Made by a program: the position numbers and the translations under genes
Shown here: piece after piece, positions 1 to 6,677 of the stretch
Numbering within the stretch: the stretch's first letter is position 1
Layout of the letters: every line of letters begins with the position of its first letter
The notes under the pieces: generated by a model
The model's input: the letters and a program-made list of their open reading frames with translations, nothing else
Database searches by the model: none
What the model was told of the DNA's origin: nothing
From: Opitutaceae bacterium
Lineage (GTDB): Bacteria > Verrucomicrobiota > Verrucomicrobiia > Opitutales > Opitutaceae
Reading direction: 5' to 3'
Assembly: GCA_023265535.1 (NCBI GenBank)
Contig: JAHFTI010000126.1
Coordinates: 1-9,206, forward strand
Length of the DNA: 9,206 bases

Positions 1-1185
1 GTCTTCTCGAGCATCGACATCTTCTTCTTCTATTTCTTCCACGAGTTCGCCCTCATCCCGACGTTCATCATGGTCGGCCTCTGGGGCGGCCGCGATCGCA
101 GCTATGCCGCGATGAAGATGACCATCTACCTGACCCTGGGCGCGATGCTTTCGCTCATCGGCCTGATCGCCATCTACGTGAAGAGCGGCGCCGAGAATCC
201 CAGCTTCGACCTCATCACCCTGCGCCAGGTGCTCGCCGAGACCCCGCTGCGCGAGGCCACGCAAAAGTACCTGGTCGGCCTGCTCTTCATCGGCTTCGGC
301 ATCCTCGTCTCCCTGTGGCCGCTGCACACCTGGGCCCCGCTCGGCTATGGCGCCGCCCCCAGCTCCGTTTCCATGCTGCATGCCGGCGTGCTCAAGAAAT
401 TCGGCCTCTACGGCCTGATCCAGGTCGCCCTCCCGCTCCTTCCCGCGGGCGCCACGGCGGCCTTCGAGATCCCGCTCCTGGGCATCACCACCAACTGGGT
501 GGTCCTGGTCGCCTTCCTTGCCGTCGTGGGCAATGTCCTCGTGGTGGGCTTCGTCACGATGGCCCAGAACGATCTCAAGCAGATGATCGGTTACAGCTCC
601 GTGATGCACATGGGCTATGCCTTCCTGGGCATCGCCTGCATGAGCACCCTCGGCACCGGCGCCGTCGTCCTCATGATGGTCGCCCACGGCCTCTCGGTCG
701 CCCTGCTCTTCATGCTCTCGACGAGCATCTATCACCGCACCCAGAGCTTCGACTTCGACGAGATGGGCGGCCTCGCCCAGAAGGCCCCGGTCCTCGCCGC
801 CTTCTTTGTCGCCGCCACCCTCGCCAGCATCGGCCTTCCCGGCTTTGGCAACTTCTGGGGCGAGCTCATGATCTTCGCCGCCGCCTGGCCCTTCTCCAAG
901 GTCTTCACGATCCTCGCCATCTCAGGCGTGGTGATCTCCGCCATCTACGGCCTGCGCGCCGCCGCCAAGGTCTTCTTCGGCTCGCACACGCCCGCCTTCC
1001 AGAAGGTCATGGCCACCACGCCCGTGACCGACCTGAGCTGGTCCGAGCGGATCCCGGCGCTTGTCCTCCTGGCCGCGCTCCTCGTGATCGGTTTCTGGCC
1101 GAAGAGCCTCTCCGACCCGCTCAACCGCACCCTCGGCGCCAAGCCCGTCCCGGCCGCCTCCGTGACCCAGGTCCAGCTCAAGTGA
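1..1185 (+). CDS. nuoM: NADH-quinone oxidoreductase subunit M, 5'-truncated by the window edge
   Basis: This is a proton-pumping, Mrp-antiporter-like membrane subunit of respiratory complex I, which couples NADH:quinone electron transfer to proton translocation across the inner membrane. The reading frame is open from base 1; 394 codons remain before TGA at 1183-1185. By comparison with E. coli NuoM (about 509 aa), roughly the first 130 residues (TM1-4) are missing. Family landmarks are present in order, numbered in the fragment: the TM5 glutamate in FFHEFALIP (E15), the TM7 lysine in GVLKKFGLYG (K133), the TM8 lysine in NDLKQMIGYSSVMHMG (K193), and the TM12 glutamate in GNFWGELMIF (E288). 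These match the essential charged residues Glu144, Lys234, Lys265 and Glu407 of E. coli NuoM. The sequence is hydrophobic throughout and ends in a short polar tail. nuoN follows after 110 bp, the usual M-N order at the end of a nuo operon. The assignment to NuoM, not NuoL or an Mrp subunit, rests on these motifs and on the neighbour. Confidence 0.95.
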   Translation, partial: VFSSIDIFFFYFFHEFALIPTFIMVGLWGGRDRSYAAMKMTIYLTLGAMLSLIGLIAIYVKSGAENPSFDLITLRQVLAETPLREATQKYLVGLLFIGFGILVSLWPLHTWAPLGYGAAPSSVSMLHAGVLKKFGLYGLIQVALPLLPAGATAAFEIPLLGITTNWVVLVAFLAVVGNVLVVGFVTMAQNDLKQMIGYSSVMHMGYAFLGIACMSTLGTGAVVLMMVAHGLSVALLFMLSTSIYHRTQSFDFDEMGGLAQKAPVLAAFFVAATLASIGLPGFGNFWGELMIFAAAWPFSKVFTILAISGVVISAIYGLRAAAKVFFGSHTPAFQKVMATTPVTDLSWSERIPALVLLAALLVIGFWPKSLSDPLNRTLGAKPVPAASVTQVQLK

Positions 1186-1295
1186 TGTATTCGGTTTCCT
1201 GAGACATCCCTTCCCCCGCCACACCCGACCCACACGCAGCGCCCCCCCCGCAGGCCCCCAAGGCACACCGGCCCCGTCCCAATTCACACTCTCCC

Positions 1296-2822
1296 ATGAC
1301 GACAGAGCTTCTCCAACAGGCCTCCCAGATGAACGAATGGCAGATGATCCTGCCCGAGATCATGCTGGGCTTCACGGCCCTCGTCCTCCTCGTTCTCGAG
1401 ATCGTGCTCGGCAAGAAGAACCACGAGCTCATCCCCAGCATCTCGATCGCCGCCCAGCTCGGCATCGGCTCGGCCCTGTTCTGGAATTTCCGCTCCGGCA
1501 TCGACTATGACGGCTTCTGCGGCCTGCTGCGCTACACGACCACCACCCAGTTCCTGCGCCTCTTCTTCGTGCTGACCTCGGTGCTCGTGAGCTACATCGG
1601 CCTGATCTCCCTGCGCCGCCAGCAGCTGCCCCGCATCGAGTTCTTCCACCTCGTGCTGGTGGTCACCGCCGCCATGATGCTGCTCTCGCAGAGCAACCAC
1701 TTCATCTCCTTCTTCGTGCTGCTGGAGACCGTGGCCATCGGCTTCACGATCCTCGTCTCCTACTACCGCAACAGCTCCGCCTCCCTGGAGGCCGGCCTGA
1801 AGTACCTGCTCCTCGGCGGCCTCAGCTCGGCGATCATGCTCTTCGGCATCACGCTGCTCTACGGCGTCTCCACCACCAAGGGCCTTCCCGGCGCCTCCGG
1901 CAGCCTCGCCGCCTTCCATTTCGACGCCCTGCGCATGTTCCTGCACGCCAATCCGGGCAACCTCATGGCGAGCGTGGGCATCGTGATGGTGCTGGTCGGC
2001 GTGTGCTTCAAGATCGGCGCCGTGCCCTTCCAGATCTGGGCCCCCGACGTCTACCAGGGCGCGCCGACTCCCGTCACCGCCTTCCTCGCCGTGGGCTCCA
2101 AGGCCGCCGGCTTCTCCGTGCTGCTGACCCTCGCCCTCGGCGCCTTCGCGCCCTACCAGACGCTCGTGGTCACGGTGCTCTCCGTCATCGCCGGCGCCAC
2201 GATCCTCTTCGGCAACATCGCCGCGCTCGGCCAGCACAACGTCAAGCGCCTGATGGCCCTCTCCGGCGTCTCGCACGCGGGCTACCTGCTCCTCGGCGTG
2301 ATCGCACTCTACGAGGTCCCGATGGCCCTCGGTGCGATCGTCTTCTACCTCTTCGCCTACCTGCTCGCCGCCATGGCCGTCTTCGGTGTCATGGCCCATG
2401 TCGCCGGTGACAACGACTCCGACCAGACCCTCGAGCACTACGCCGACCTCACCCGGCGCCAGCCCTTCCTCGCCGCGGTGCTTGTGATCGCGCTGGGCTC
2501 CCTCGCCGGCATCCCGCCGCTCGCCGGCTTCATTGGAAAACTCCTCGTCTTCATCAGCGCCTTCAAGGCCGGCATGTACCCGCTGCTCGTCGTCGCCATC
2601 ATCGGCGTCGTCATCTCGATCTACTACTACTTCGGCTGGATCAAGGCCGCCTTCTTCAGCGCCTGGCGCGTGCCCGCCCCCGCCGGCGAGCAGCCCGCCG
2701 CGCCCGCCCCCATCGCGGTCTCGCCCTCGGCGATGATCACGCTCGGCTCCCTCGTGATCGCCACGCTCGTCCTCGGTTTCTACCAGGGCAACTTCGGCCA
2801 CTGGCTGCTCGGCGGACGCTGA
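1296..2822 (+). CDS. nuoN: NADH-quinone oxidoreductase subunit N
   Basis: This is the third antiporter-like proton-channel subunit of complex I, located in the inner membrane. The 508-residue length is close to that of the family (E. coli NuoN about 485). Conserved polar residues inside membrane helices are visible: Glu144 in VLLETVAIGF (TM5), Lys169 in SLEAGLKYLLLGG, Lys239 in FKIGAVPFQIWAPDVYQG (TM7), Lys269 in VGSKAAGF (TM8), Lys317 in HNVKRLMALSGVSHAGY, and Lys415 in GFIGKLLVF (TM12). A Pro/Ala-rich linker (about residues 459-477) precedes the last helix. ATG at 1296 was chosen as the first start in the frame. ATG at 1329 (residue 12, MNEWQMILPE) resembles the start of other NuoN proteins and is a real alternative. 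Neither start has a Shine-Dalgarno sequence; the upstream leader is almost pure C/T/A. The gene ends 22 bp before a strong terminator, which fits the last gene of the nuo operon. A full-length open frame on the opposite strand is a GC-bias shadow. Confidence 0.96.
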   Translation: MTTELLQQASQMNEWQMILPEIMLGFTALVLLVLEIVLGKKNHELIPSISIAAQLGIGSALFWNFRSGIDYDGFCGLLRYTTTTQFLRLFFVLTSVLVSYIGLISLRRQQLPRIEFFHLVLVVTAAMMLLSQSNHFISFFVLLETVAIGFTILVSYYRNSSASLEAGLKYLLLGGLSSAIMLFGITLLYGVSTTKGLPGASGSLAAFHFDALRMFLHANPGNLMASVGIVMVLVGVCFKIGAVPFQIWAPDVYQGAPTPVTAFLAVGSKAAGFSVLLTLALGAFAPYQTLVVTVLSVIAGATILFGNIAALGQHNVKRLMALSGVSHAGYLLLGVIALYEVPMALGAIVFYLFAYLLAAMAVFGVMAHVAGDNDSDQTLEHYADLTRRQPFLAAVLVIALGSLAGIPPLAGFIGKLLVFISAFKAGMYPLLVVAIIGVVISIYYYFGWIKAAFFSAWRVPAPAGEQPAAPAPIAVSPSAMITLGSLVIATLVLGFYQGNFGHWLLGGR

Positions 2823-2844
2823 GCCCCGCGCGTTTTACCCCTCA

Positions 2845-2873
2845 GGGCCGCCCTTTTCCGGGGCGGCCCTTTT
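2845..2873 (+). terminator. Intrinsic terminator after nuoN
   Basis: A perfect 9-bp GC stem, GGGCCGCCC (2845-2853) with GGGCGGCCC (2861-2869), encloses a 7-nt loop and is followed directly by four T. It begins 22 bases after the nuoN stop codon and would end the nuo operon transcript. Confidence 0.88.
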
Positions 2874-3341
2874 CATGTAGTGCTTTTCCGGACACATTTT
2901 TTTTCGGGGCCCGGGAGCGCAGTGTTTTCGACCGCGGAATTTTTCGCGCGCGTGTCCGCGCCGCATCTGCGCGCAGCGCATTTTCCCTCTGAAAATCACG
3001 TCGCCGCGATTTTTCCGGCTGACACTTGCGGGCCCGCGGACGGACTCCCCGGCGGGCTCTTGCGCGCGCACGAATCGCCCAAAAAATGCGCAGTACGTGA
3101 AATGTGCGCTTGCGTCCCGTCACAACTCATACATGCATTTTTTTCGGAAATGACACAACTCGGGCCGAACCGCAGTTTCCGAAAGTGCGCAAAGGACATC
3201 GTTCCTAGCGTCGGGGTTTCCTCCCCGGAAGACGTCGTCCCGCTTTGTATTCGAACTTTAACTACAAACTTTTGAGTGTCAGCTCAGGGGTATATCGCCG
3301 CCCCAAGTCAATGGCGAACCTACACAAACGCTACCCCAACT
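2874..3341. other. 468-bp intergenic region without a gene, T-tract rich, upstream of the histone-like gene
   Basis: No convincing protein gene is present. The open frames here have skewed composition and no recognisable domain. The region differs from its surroundings in having many T or A runs of 4-8 bases (near 2884, 2897, 2925, 2938, 2981, 2992, 3010, 3081 and 3138) set in GC-rich sequence. A degenerate module of T tract, CGG, ACAC and CGGGCC occurs about three times (2884-2912, 3010-3035, 3138-3166). Small inverted repeats lie at 2980-2996 and 3209-3234. No good sigma-70 promoter is visible; TATATC at 3291-3296 is a possible -10 but has no clear -35. The region most likely holds the promoter and control sites of the histone-like gene, and possibly a small RNA; both are inferences. 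Confidence 0.5.
3121..3184. repeat. Two-unit direct repeat (33-34 bp period) with palindromic TTTC(G/C)GAAA boxes
   Basis: CACAACTC occurs at 3121-3128 and again at 3154-3161. Each copy is followed, 21 or 22 bases from its start, by a near-perfect palindrome: TTTCGGAAA at 3142-3150 and TTTCCGAAA at 3176-3184. The two boxes are exact reverse complements of each other, and their centres are 34 bp apart, close to three helical turns. This could be a pair of operator sites for a dimeric regulator, placed about 160-200 bp upstream of the histone-like start codon. The 9-bp arms could instead pair as a hairpin with a 25-nt loop. The function is not established; the repeat itself is directly visible. 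Confidence 0.5.
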
Positions 3342-3503
3342 ATGGCAACTGCAAAGAAAGCCGCCAAACCCGCAGCCAAGAAGGCTGCTCCCGCTAAGAA
3401 AGCCGCCGTCAAGAAGGCTGCTCCTGCCAAGAAGGCCGCCGCCAAGAAGCCGGCCGCCAAGAAGGCCGCCGCTCCTGCTGCTAAGAAGCCGGCCGCCAAG
3501 TAA
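3342..3503 (+). CDS. Histone H1-like Lys/Ala/Pro-rich DNA-binding protein
   Basis: This gene encodes a 53-residue protein made of only six residue types: 26 Ala, 18 Lys, 6 Pro and one each of Met, Thr and Val. It consists of repeated AAKKAA / PAKKAA / KKPAAKK units and has no globular domain. The composition is that of the C-terminal tail of eukaryotic histone H1 and of bacterial H1-like proteins such as chlamydial Hc2 and the AlgP tail. Those bind DNA non-specifically by charge and help compact the nucleoid, so a nucleoid role is inferred here. ATG at 3342 was chosen because the basic repeat starts right after it (MATAKK). A GTG at 3276 in the same frame would add 22 unrelated residues. No Shine-Dalgarno is visible. 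The coding DNA is itself repetitive (AAGAAGGCYGCY and AAGAAGCCGGCC units), so the length could vary between strains by slippage. It lies alone between the nuo terminator and its own terminator, which suggests a monocistronic, possibly strongly expressed gene. Confidence 0.85.
   Translation: MATAKKAAKPAAKKAAPAKKAAVKKAAPAKKAAAKKPAAKKAAAPAAKKPAAK
3358..3500 (+). repeat. Short in-frame DNA repeats inside the histone-like gene
   Basis: Imperfect 12- to 15-base units, built on AAGAAGGC or AAGAAGCCGGCCGCC, are repeated across the gene and encode the KKAA/KKPAA periodicity. The 15-base string AAGAAGCCGGCCGCC occurs twice (starting near 3445 and 3484). Such arrays are prone to copy-number change by replication slippage. 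Confidence 0.7.
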
Positions 3504-3522
3504 GGCATTGTCCTTCAATTGC

Positions 3523-3559
3523 AAGGGCGCGGTACCTTAAACGGTCCGCGCCCTTTTTT
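3523..3559 (+). terminator. Intrinsic terminator after the histone-like gene
   Basis: The stem GGGCGCGG (3525-3532) pairs with CCGCGCCC (3546-3553). ACC/GGT pairs extend it inward past a single bulged T, and a run of six T follows (3554-3559). The flanking AA at 3523-3524 can pair with the first Ts. It begins 20 bases after the histone-like stop codon, so that gene probably forms its own short transcript. Confidence 0.9.
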
Positions 3560-3766
3560 GTGCCCCAATCACAGGCTTGGTGCACAACCCGCAGCAGTCC
3601 TCGCAAGTGCGAAGAAGGGGCCTCCCTGTCTTCCTCGCTCTCCCGCGCACTCGGCCTTTCCCTCGTCCGCCTCTCGCCCTCGTTTCGCGCCGGCTGCTTC
3701 GCGCCGATCTTGTTTGCAGCCTCATGGGCTCGCCATTTTGCCCGTCCATTCCAAGGGTGTCCCTCC

Positions 3767-5071
3767 ATGTTTCCGCGCCTGGCCGTCCTACTTCTCCTCA
3801 CCCTGTCCGGTCTTGTCGGTTCTCTCTGCACCGCTGCGCCCTCCGCAGCCCCCGACCTCGCCGCAGGCTTCACCACCACCGACGGACGCGTGCTGCCCCT
3901 CTCCCTCCTGCGCCCCGCGGACCTTCCCGCGGAGGGACCGCTGCCGACGATTTTTTACCTTCGGAACCTGGCCTCCCCCCGCGCGGGCCGTGAGCCCGAC
4001 GCCCCCATCCTTCGTTCCTTCCTCGAGGCCGGGTGCCAGGTGTTCACGATCGATTTCGGCTCCCATGCCTCCGCGCGCGTGCCCGCCCTCAACAGGGAGC
4101 TCGGCCGCCTCCGCGATGAGGTGCATGCGGGCCGCCTCCTTAAGGATGCCCGCATCGATCCCGCCCGCCTTTACCTCGTCCCTGCCGGCTGCCGTCTCCT
4201 GCGCGACGTGGTCTATTACCGCGACAGCGCCCAGGACCGCGTGCTCGCACTCGACCTCATCTATCCCAGCCAGGCCGCCGTGCCCTTCGGTGCCGTGCTC
4301 GAGTTCTCCTGCGACAACAAGGACCGCATGGGCAACTACTCCCTCTCCGTCTGCAGCGACACCCTCCTCGAGGGCTTCGCCACCGAGGGCTTCGCCGTCG
4401 CCATGGCCGATCACCCCGTCAAGGCTCCCTACAAGGGCTTCGACCCGCTGCCCGAATGCACCTGGAAGGTGCGGGCCGCCCTGCGCATGTTGCGCGCCAC
4501 CGCAGCCCCGCTAGGCCACAACGGCGCCGTCGTCCCCCTCGGCTTTTCGCGCGGCAGCGGCATGGCCCTGCTGCTCGCCACCACCGCGGGCCAGCCGGAG
4601 CACGATGGCCACGGCGAGCTCGGCACCGGGCGCGACGACGTCCAGGGCGCCATCGTCATGTCGGGCCGCTTCAGCTACCTCGACCTCCTCCCCTCGGACA
4701 GGATGATTCCCCGCTACGAGAAGGCCTGGGGCCCCCGCGCCGAAAACCTCGACACCTGGCGCTCCCAGGGCGCGCTCGACCAGCACCGAGGCGGCGAACT
4801 TCCTCCGCTCTTCCTCACCATCAACTGCACCGAGGGCGCCGAGGCCCTGCATCAGATGAAGGTGCTGCGCTGCCGCCTGGCCGGGCTCGGTGCCGACGCC
4901 CAGTTCATGATGGATCGCCAGCCGCGCGGCCACAAGGTGACCCTCGTCCCCGCCATCATCAGCGCCATGAACAGGTACCTCCATGAGCGCCTGGACGGTC
5001 CCGCCGTCGTCATTGCCACCGCCCCGGCCCCTCTCGGAGCGGTGCCGCCTGCGCGCGCCTCGGAACCTTGA
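3767..5071 (+). CDS. Exported alpha/beta-hydrolase-fold protein (esterase/dienelactone-hydrolase-like)
   Basis: The protein has 434 residues. Residues 1 to about 24 form a signal peptide (MFPRLAVLLLL, then a small-residue cleavage region), so it is probably exported. Residues 35-145 form an N-terminal region with a DGRVLPL strand, an LPTIFYLRN strand and a VFTIDFG strand. From about 148 it reads like the start of a secreted-esterase fold (VVYYRD, then LALDLIYP, then FGAVLEF), but the usual oxyanion HGG is replaced by SCDN (181-184). The nucleophile elbow is GFSRGSG with Ser261. His389 in PRGHKV is the likely catalytic histidine, and Glu356 in INCTEGAEALHQ sits where the acid is expected. The substrate is unknown. 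ATG 3767 was chosen because it starts the signal peptide and has AAGGG 9 bases upstream. The frame is open further upstream (to 3560), but that part lacks protein-like features. The tail after about 410 is Pro/Ala-rich and probably disordered. It could be an esterase, a peptidase or an inactive relative. Confidence 0.75.
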   Translation: MFPRLAVLLLLTLSGLVGSLCTAAPSAAPDLAAGFTTTDGRVLPLSLLRPADLPAEGPLPTIFYLRNLASPRAGREPDAPILRSFLEAGCQVFTIDFGSHASARVPALNRELGRLRDEVHAGRLLKDARIDPARLYLVPAGCRLLRDVVYYRDSAQDRVLALDLIYPSQAAVPFGAVLEFSCDNKDRMGNYSLSVCSDTLLEGFATEGFAVAMADHPVKAPYKGFDPLPECTWKVRAALRMLRATAAPLGHNGAVVPLGFSRGSGMALLLATTAGQPEHDGHGELGTGRDDVQGAIVMSGRFSYLDLLPSDRMIPRYEKAWGPRAENLDTWRSQGALDQHRGGELPPLFLTINCTEGAEALHQMKVLRCRLAGLGADAQFMMDRQPRGHKVTLVPAIISAMNRYLHERLDGPAVVIATAPAPLGAVPPARASEP

Positions 5072-5244
5072 CCAGGCCTCCGCCTTCCGTTCCGTCTTCC
5101 CGTCCAGAACCCTGCCCGCTGCCGCACGCCACGCCGGGTGGTTTTATCTTTGCAAGCTCCATGGCGCGCGGCTTCATGGGTGACCAGCCACCCGCCCCGC
5201 GCGCCCTCCCGAATTTTCCGCCCTCCCCACGAGCCCCTTCCTTC

Positions 5245-6591
5245 ATGAAGATCACAGGCCTTGCCATCGTCCCTCCGCCCACCGCCGCCGACATGGCGAA
5301 GGTCACGCCCGAGCTGCTCGCCTCCGTGCTCGCACGCTACTCGCGCAGCAACGACGGCATCGAGTCCATCCTCTCGAAGGTGGATCTCGCCAATCCTGAG
5401 GCCTCGATCGATCGCATCCTGAAATTCGTCGACTACGGCCACGCCTCCATCGGCGGCCTGGCGGGTGGCCTCGCCGTCGCGCTCGACGGCGTCTCAATGT
5501 GGCTCGCCTACAAGATTTTTGAGATCTCGCAGATGTCCGACGGCCAGGAATCCAGCACGCGCTACATCACGATGGACGCGAGCAGCCTTCCCACCGCCGC
5601 CGAGATCGGAATTCCCGAGGACCTCGCCCCGCGCTGGACCGCCCTCATGGCCCGCTGCTTCCAGGCCTACAATGCCGAGTACGCCCGCCTCGATGCGCTC
5701 GGCCTCGCCGAGCCCGAGCGCGTGCGCATCCCCAAGGATGCCAAGCCCGCCGTCGTCACGCGCATCCGCAAGAACTACGCCCTCGACCGCGCCCGCTATT
5801 TCATCCCCTTCGCCACGCGCACCAATGTCGGCCTCGTGCAGTCCGCCCGCATGTGGGCCCAGACCGTCAAGCACCTCGACTCCCTCCCGCAGCCCGAGGC
5901 GCGCGCCGCCGCCGCCCTCATCCGCGGCGAGCTGATGAAGCTCGCCCCGCGCCTGATGAAGCACAGCAGCAGCGAGGCCAGCTACGTGGAGCAGGGCCGC
6001 CAGGAGCTCGCCTCCAGCCTGCGCCTCGGCCTGCAGCGCCTCTCGTCCGCGCCCCTCGCGGACGAGGTCTGGGTGAAGGTCGACCGCAGCTGCCCCCCCT
6101 GGCTCGCCGAGGAGCAGGGCGTGGCCGAGGCCCTGCGCCATCGCGTCAACCGCTACGGGCAATGTGGCTCCGCGGTGCGTCGCATGAGGGTGACCTTCGC
6201 CTGGAACAACATGGCCGTCGCCGAGCTGCGCGACCTCAACCGCCATCGCACCGGCAACCGCCACACCCCGCTCATCCAGGCCGGCTTCTACCTTCCCGCC
6301 GAGGTGCCCGCCGCCCCGCACGCCGAGTTGCTCGCCGAGCAGACCGCCCTGCTGCGCGAGCTCATGGAGCGCGGCTGCCCCGCCTACCTTTATGCGTTGC
6401 TGCTGGGCAGCCAGACGCCCTTCGAGCATTCCACGCACGCCGACAAGTTCATCTACGAGGCAGAGCTTCGCACCGGCATGGGCGCTCATTTCCGCTACGC
6501 CGACCATCTCAGCGCGGCCCTGCGCGAGTTCTTCGCCCAGGTGCCCGAGGCGCGCGAGTGGGTCGTCGAGGGAACCGCCGAGCCTGAGTAA
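5245..6591 (+). CDS. Two-domain ThyX-family (flavin-dependent thymidylate synthase-like) protein
   Basis: The 448-residue protein is about twice the usual ThyX length (about 220). Canonical ThyX makes dTMP from dUMP using FAD and methylene-tetrahydrofolate. Domain 1 (about 25-240) aligns with ThyX: LARYSRS, GHASI (His66), then QESSTRY at the signature (Gln101, Glu102, Ser104, Arg106), RARYFIPF (Arg184) and SAR (Arg202). Its RHR triplet is replaced by Ile94-Ser95-Gln96. Domain 2 (about 295-440) has DLNRHRTGN with an intact RHR (333-335) and, further on, AELRTGMGAH with Arg409 at the place of Tm Arg174, but it has lost the NExSxR half. Taken together the two halves hold one nearly full set of active-site residues. 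ATG 5245 was chosen because the frame upstream is proline-rich and unconserved-looking; ATG 5293 is an alternative. No Shine-Dalgarno is visible. Family membership is well supported; synthase activity is not proven, so no gene symbol is given. From memory, chlamydial ThyX is also of about double length. Confidence 0.8.
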   Translation: MKITGLAIVPPPTAADMAKVTPELLASVLARYSRSNDGIESILSKVDLANPEASIDRILKFVDYGHASIGGLAGGLAVALDGVSMWLAYKIFEISQMSDGQESSTRYITMDASSLPTAAEIGIPEDLAPRWTALMARCFQAYNAEYARLDALGLAEPERVRIPKDAKPAVVTRIRKNYALDRARYFIPFATRTNVGLVQSARMWAQTVKHLDSLPQPEARAAAALIRGELMKLAPRLMKHSSSEASYVEQGRQELASSLRLGLQRLSSAPLADEVWVKVDRSCPPWLAEEQGVAEALRHRVNRYGQCGSAVRRMRVTFAWNNMAVAELRDLNRHRTGNRHTPLIQAGFYLPAEVPAAPHAELLAEQTALLRELMERGCPAYLYALLLGSQTPFEHSTHADKFIYEAELRTGMGAHFRYADHLSAALREFFAQVPEAREWVVEGTAEPE

Positions 6592-6677
6592 GGAGCACCT
6601 CCACGCATCGCGGCGCTCGCCGCTTTGGCTTGCTGCCGAGCGTTTTGCCTTCATCCTCTCGGGATCGACGCACCCCG

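Noticed and set aside
1284..2801. A 505-residue open frame on the minus strand covering all of nuoN
   Set aside because: Its product is a Glu/Asp/His/Gly-rich low-complexity string with no domain. This is the expected antisense shadow of a GC-rich membrane-protein gene with strong third-position bias.
2880..3275. A 131-residue plus-strand open frame in the gap before the histone-like gene
   Set aside because: It has no recognisable motif and mixed low-complexity composition. It is built over T tracts and repeats and has no ribosome-binding site.
3273..3296. TTGAGT and TATATC as a sigma-70 promoter for the histone-like gene
   Set aside because: The spacer is only 12 bp, too short for a normal sigma-70 promoter.
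3560..3766. In-frame N-terminal extension of the hydrolase
   Set aside because: The extension lacks domain character and would bury a good signal peptide that begins at ATG 3767, which also has AAGGG upstream.
6392..6407. TPFEH in the second half of the ThyX-like protein as a copy of the ThyX GHETPFEH motif
   Set aside because: A gap-free alignment through LRT/Arg409 places this segment at the later LPLNLYT...NAR region of ThyX. It also lies after the RHR, where the true motif precedes it, so the likeness is probably chance.
5494..6654. A 386-residue open frame antisense to the ThyX-like gene
   Set aside because: It has Gly/Ala/Glu/His-rich composition typical of an antisense shadow. The plus-strand frame has clear ThyX motifs.
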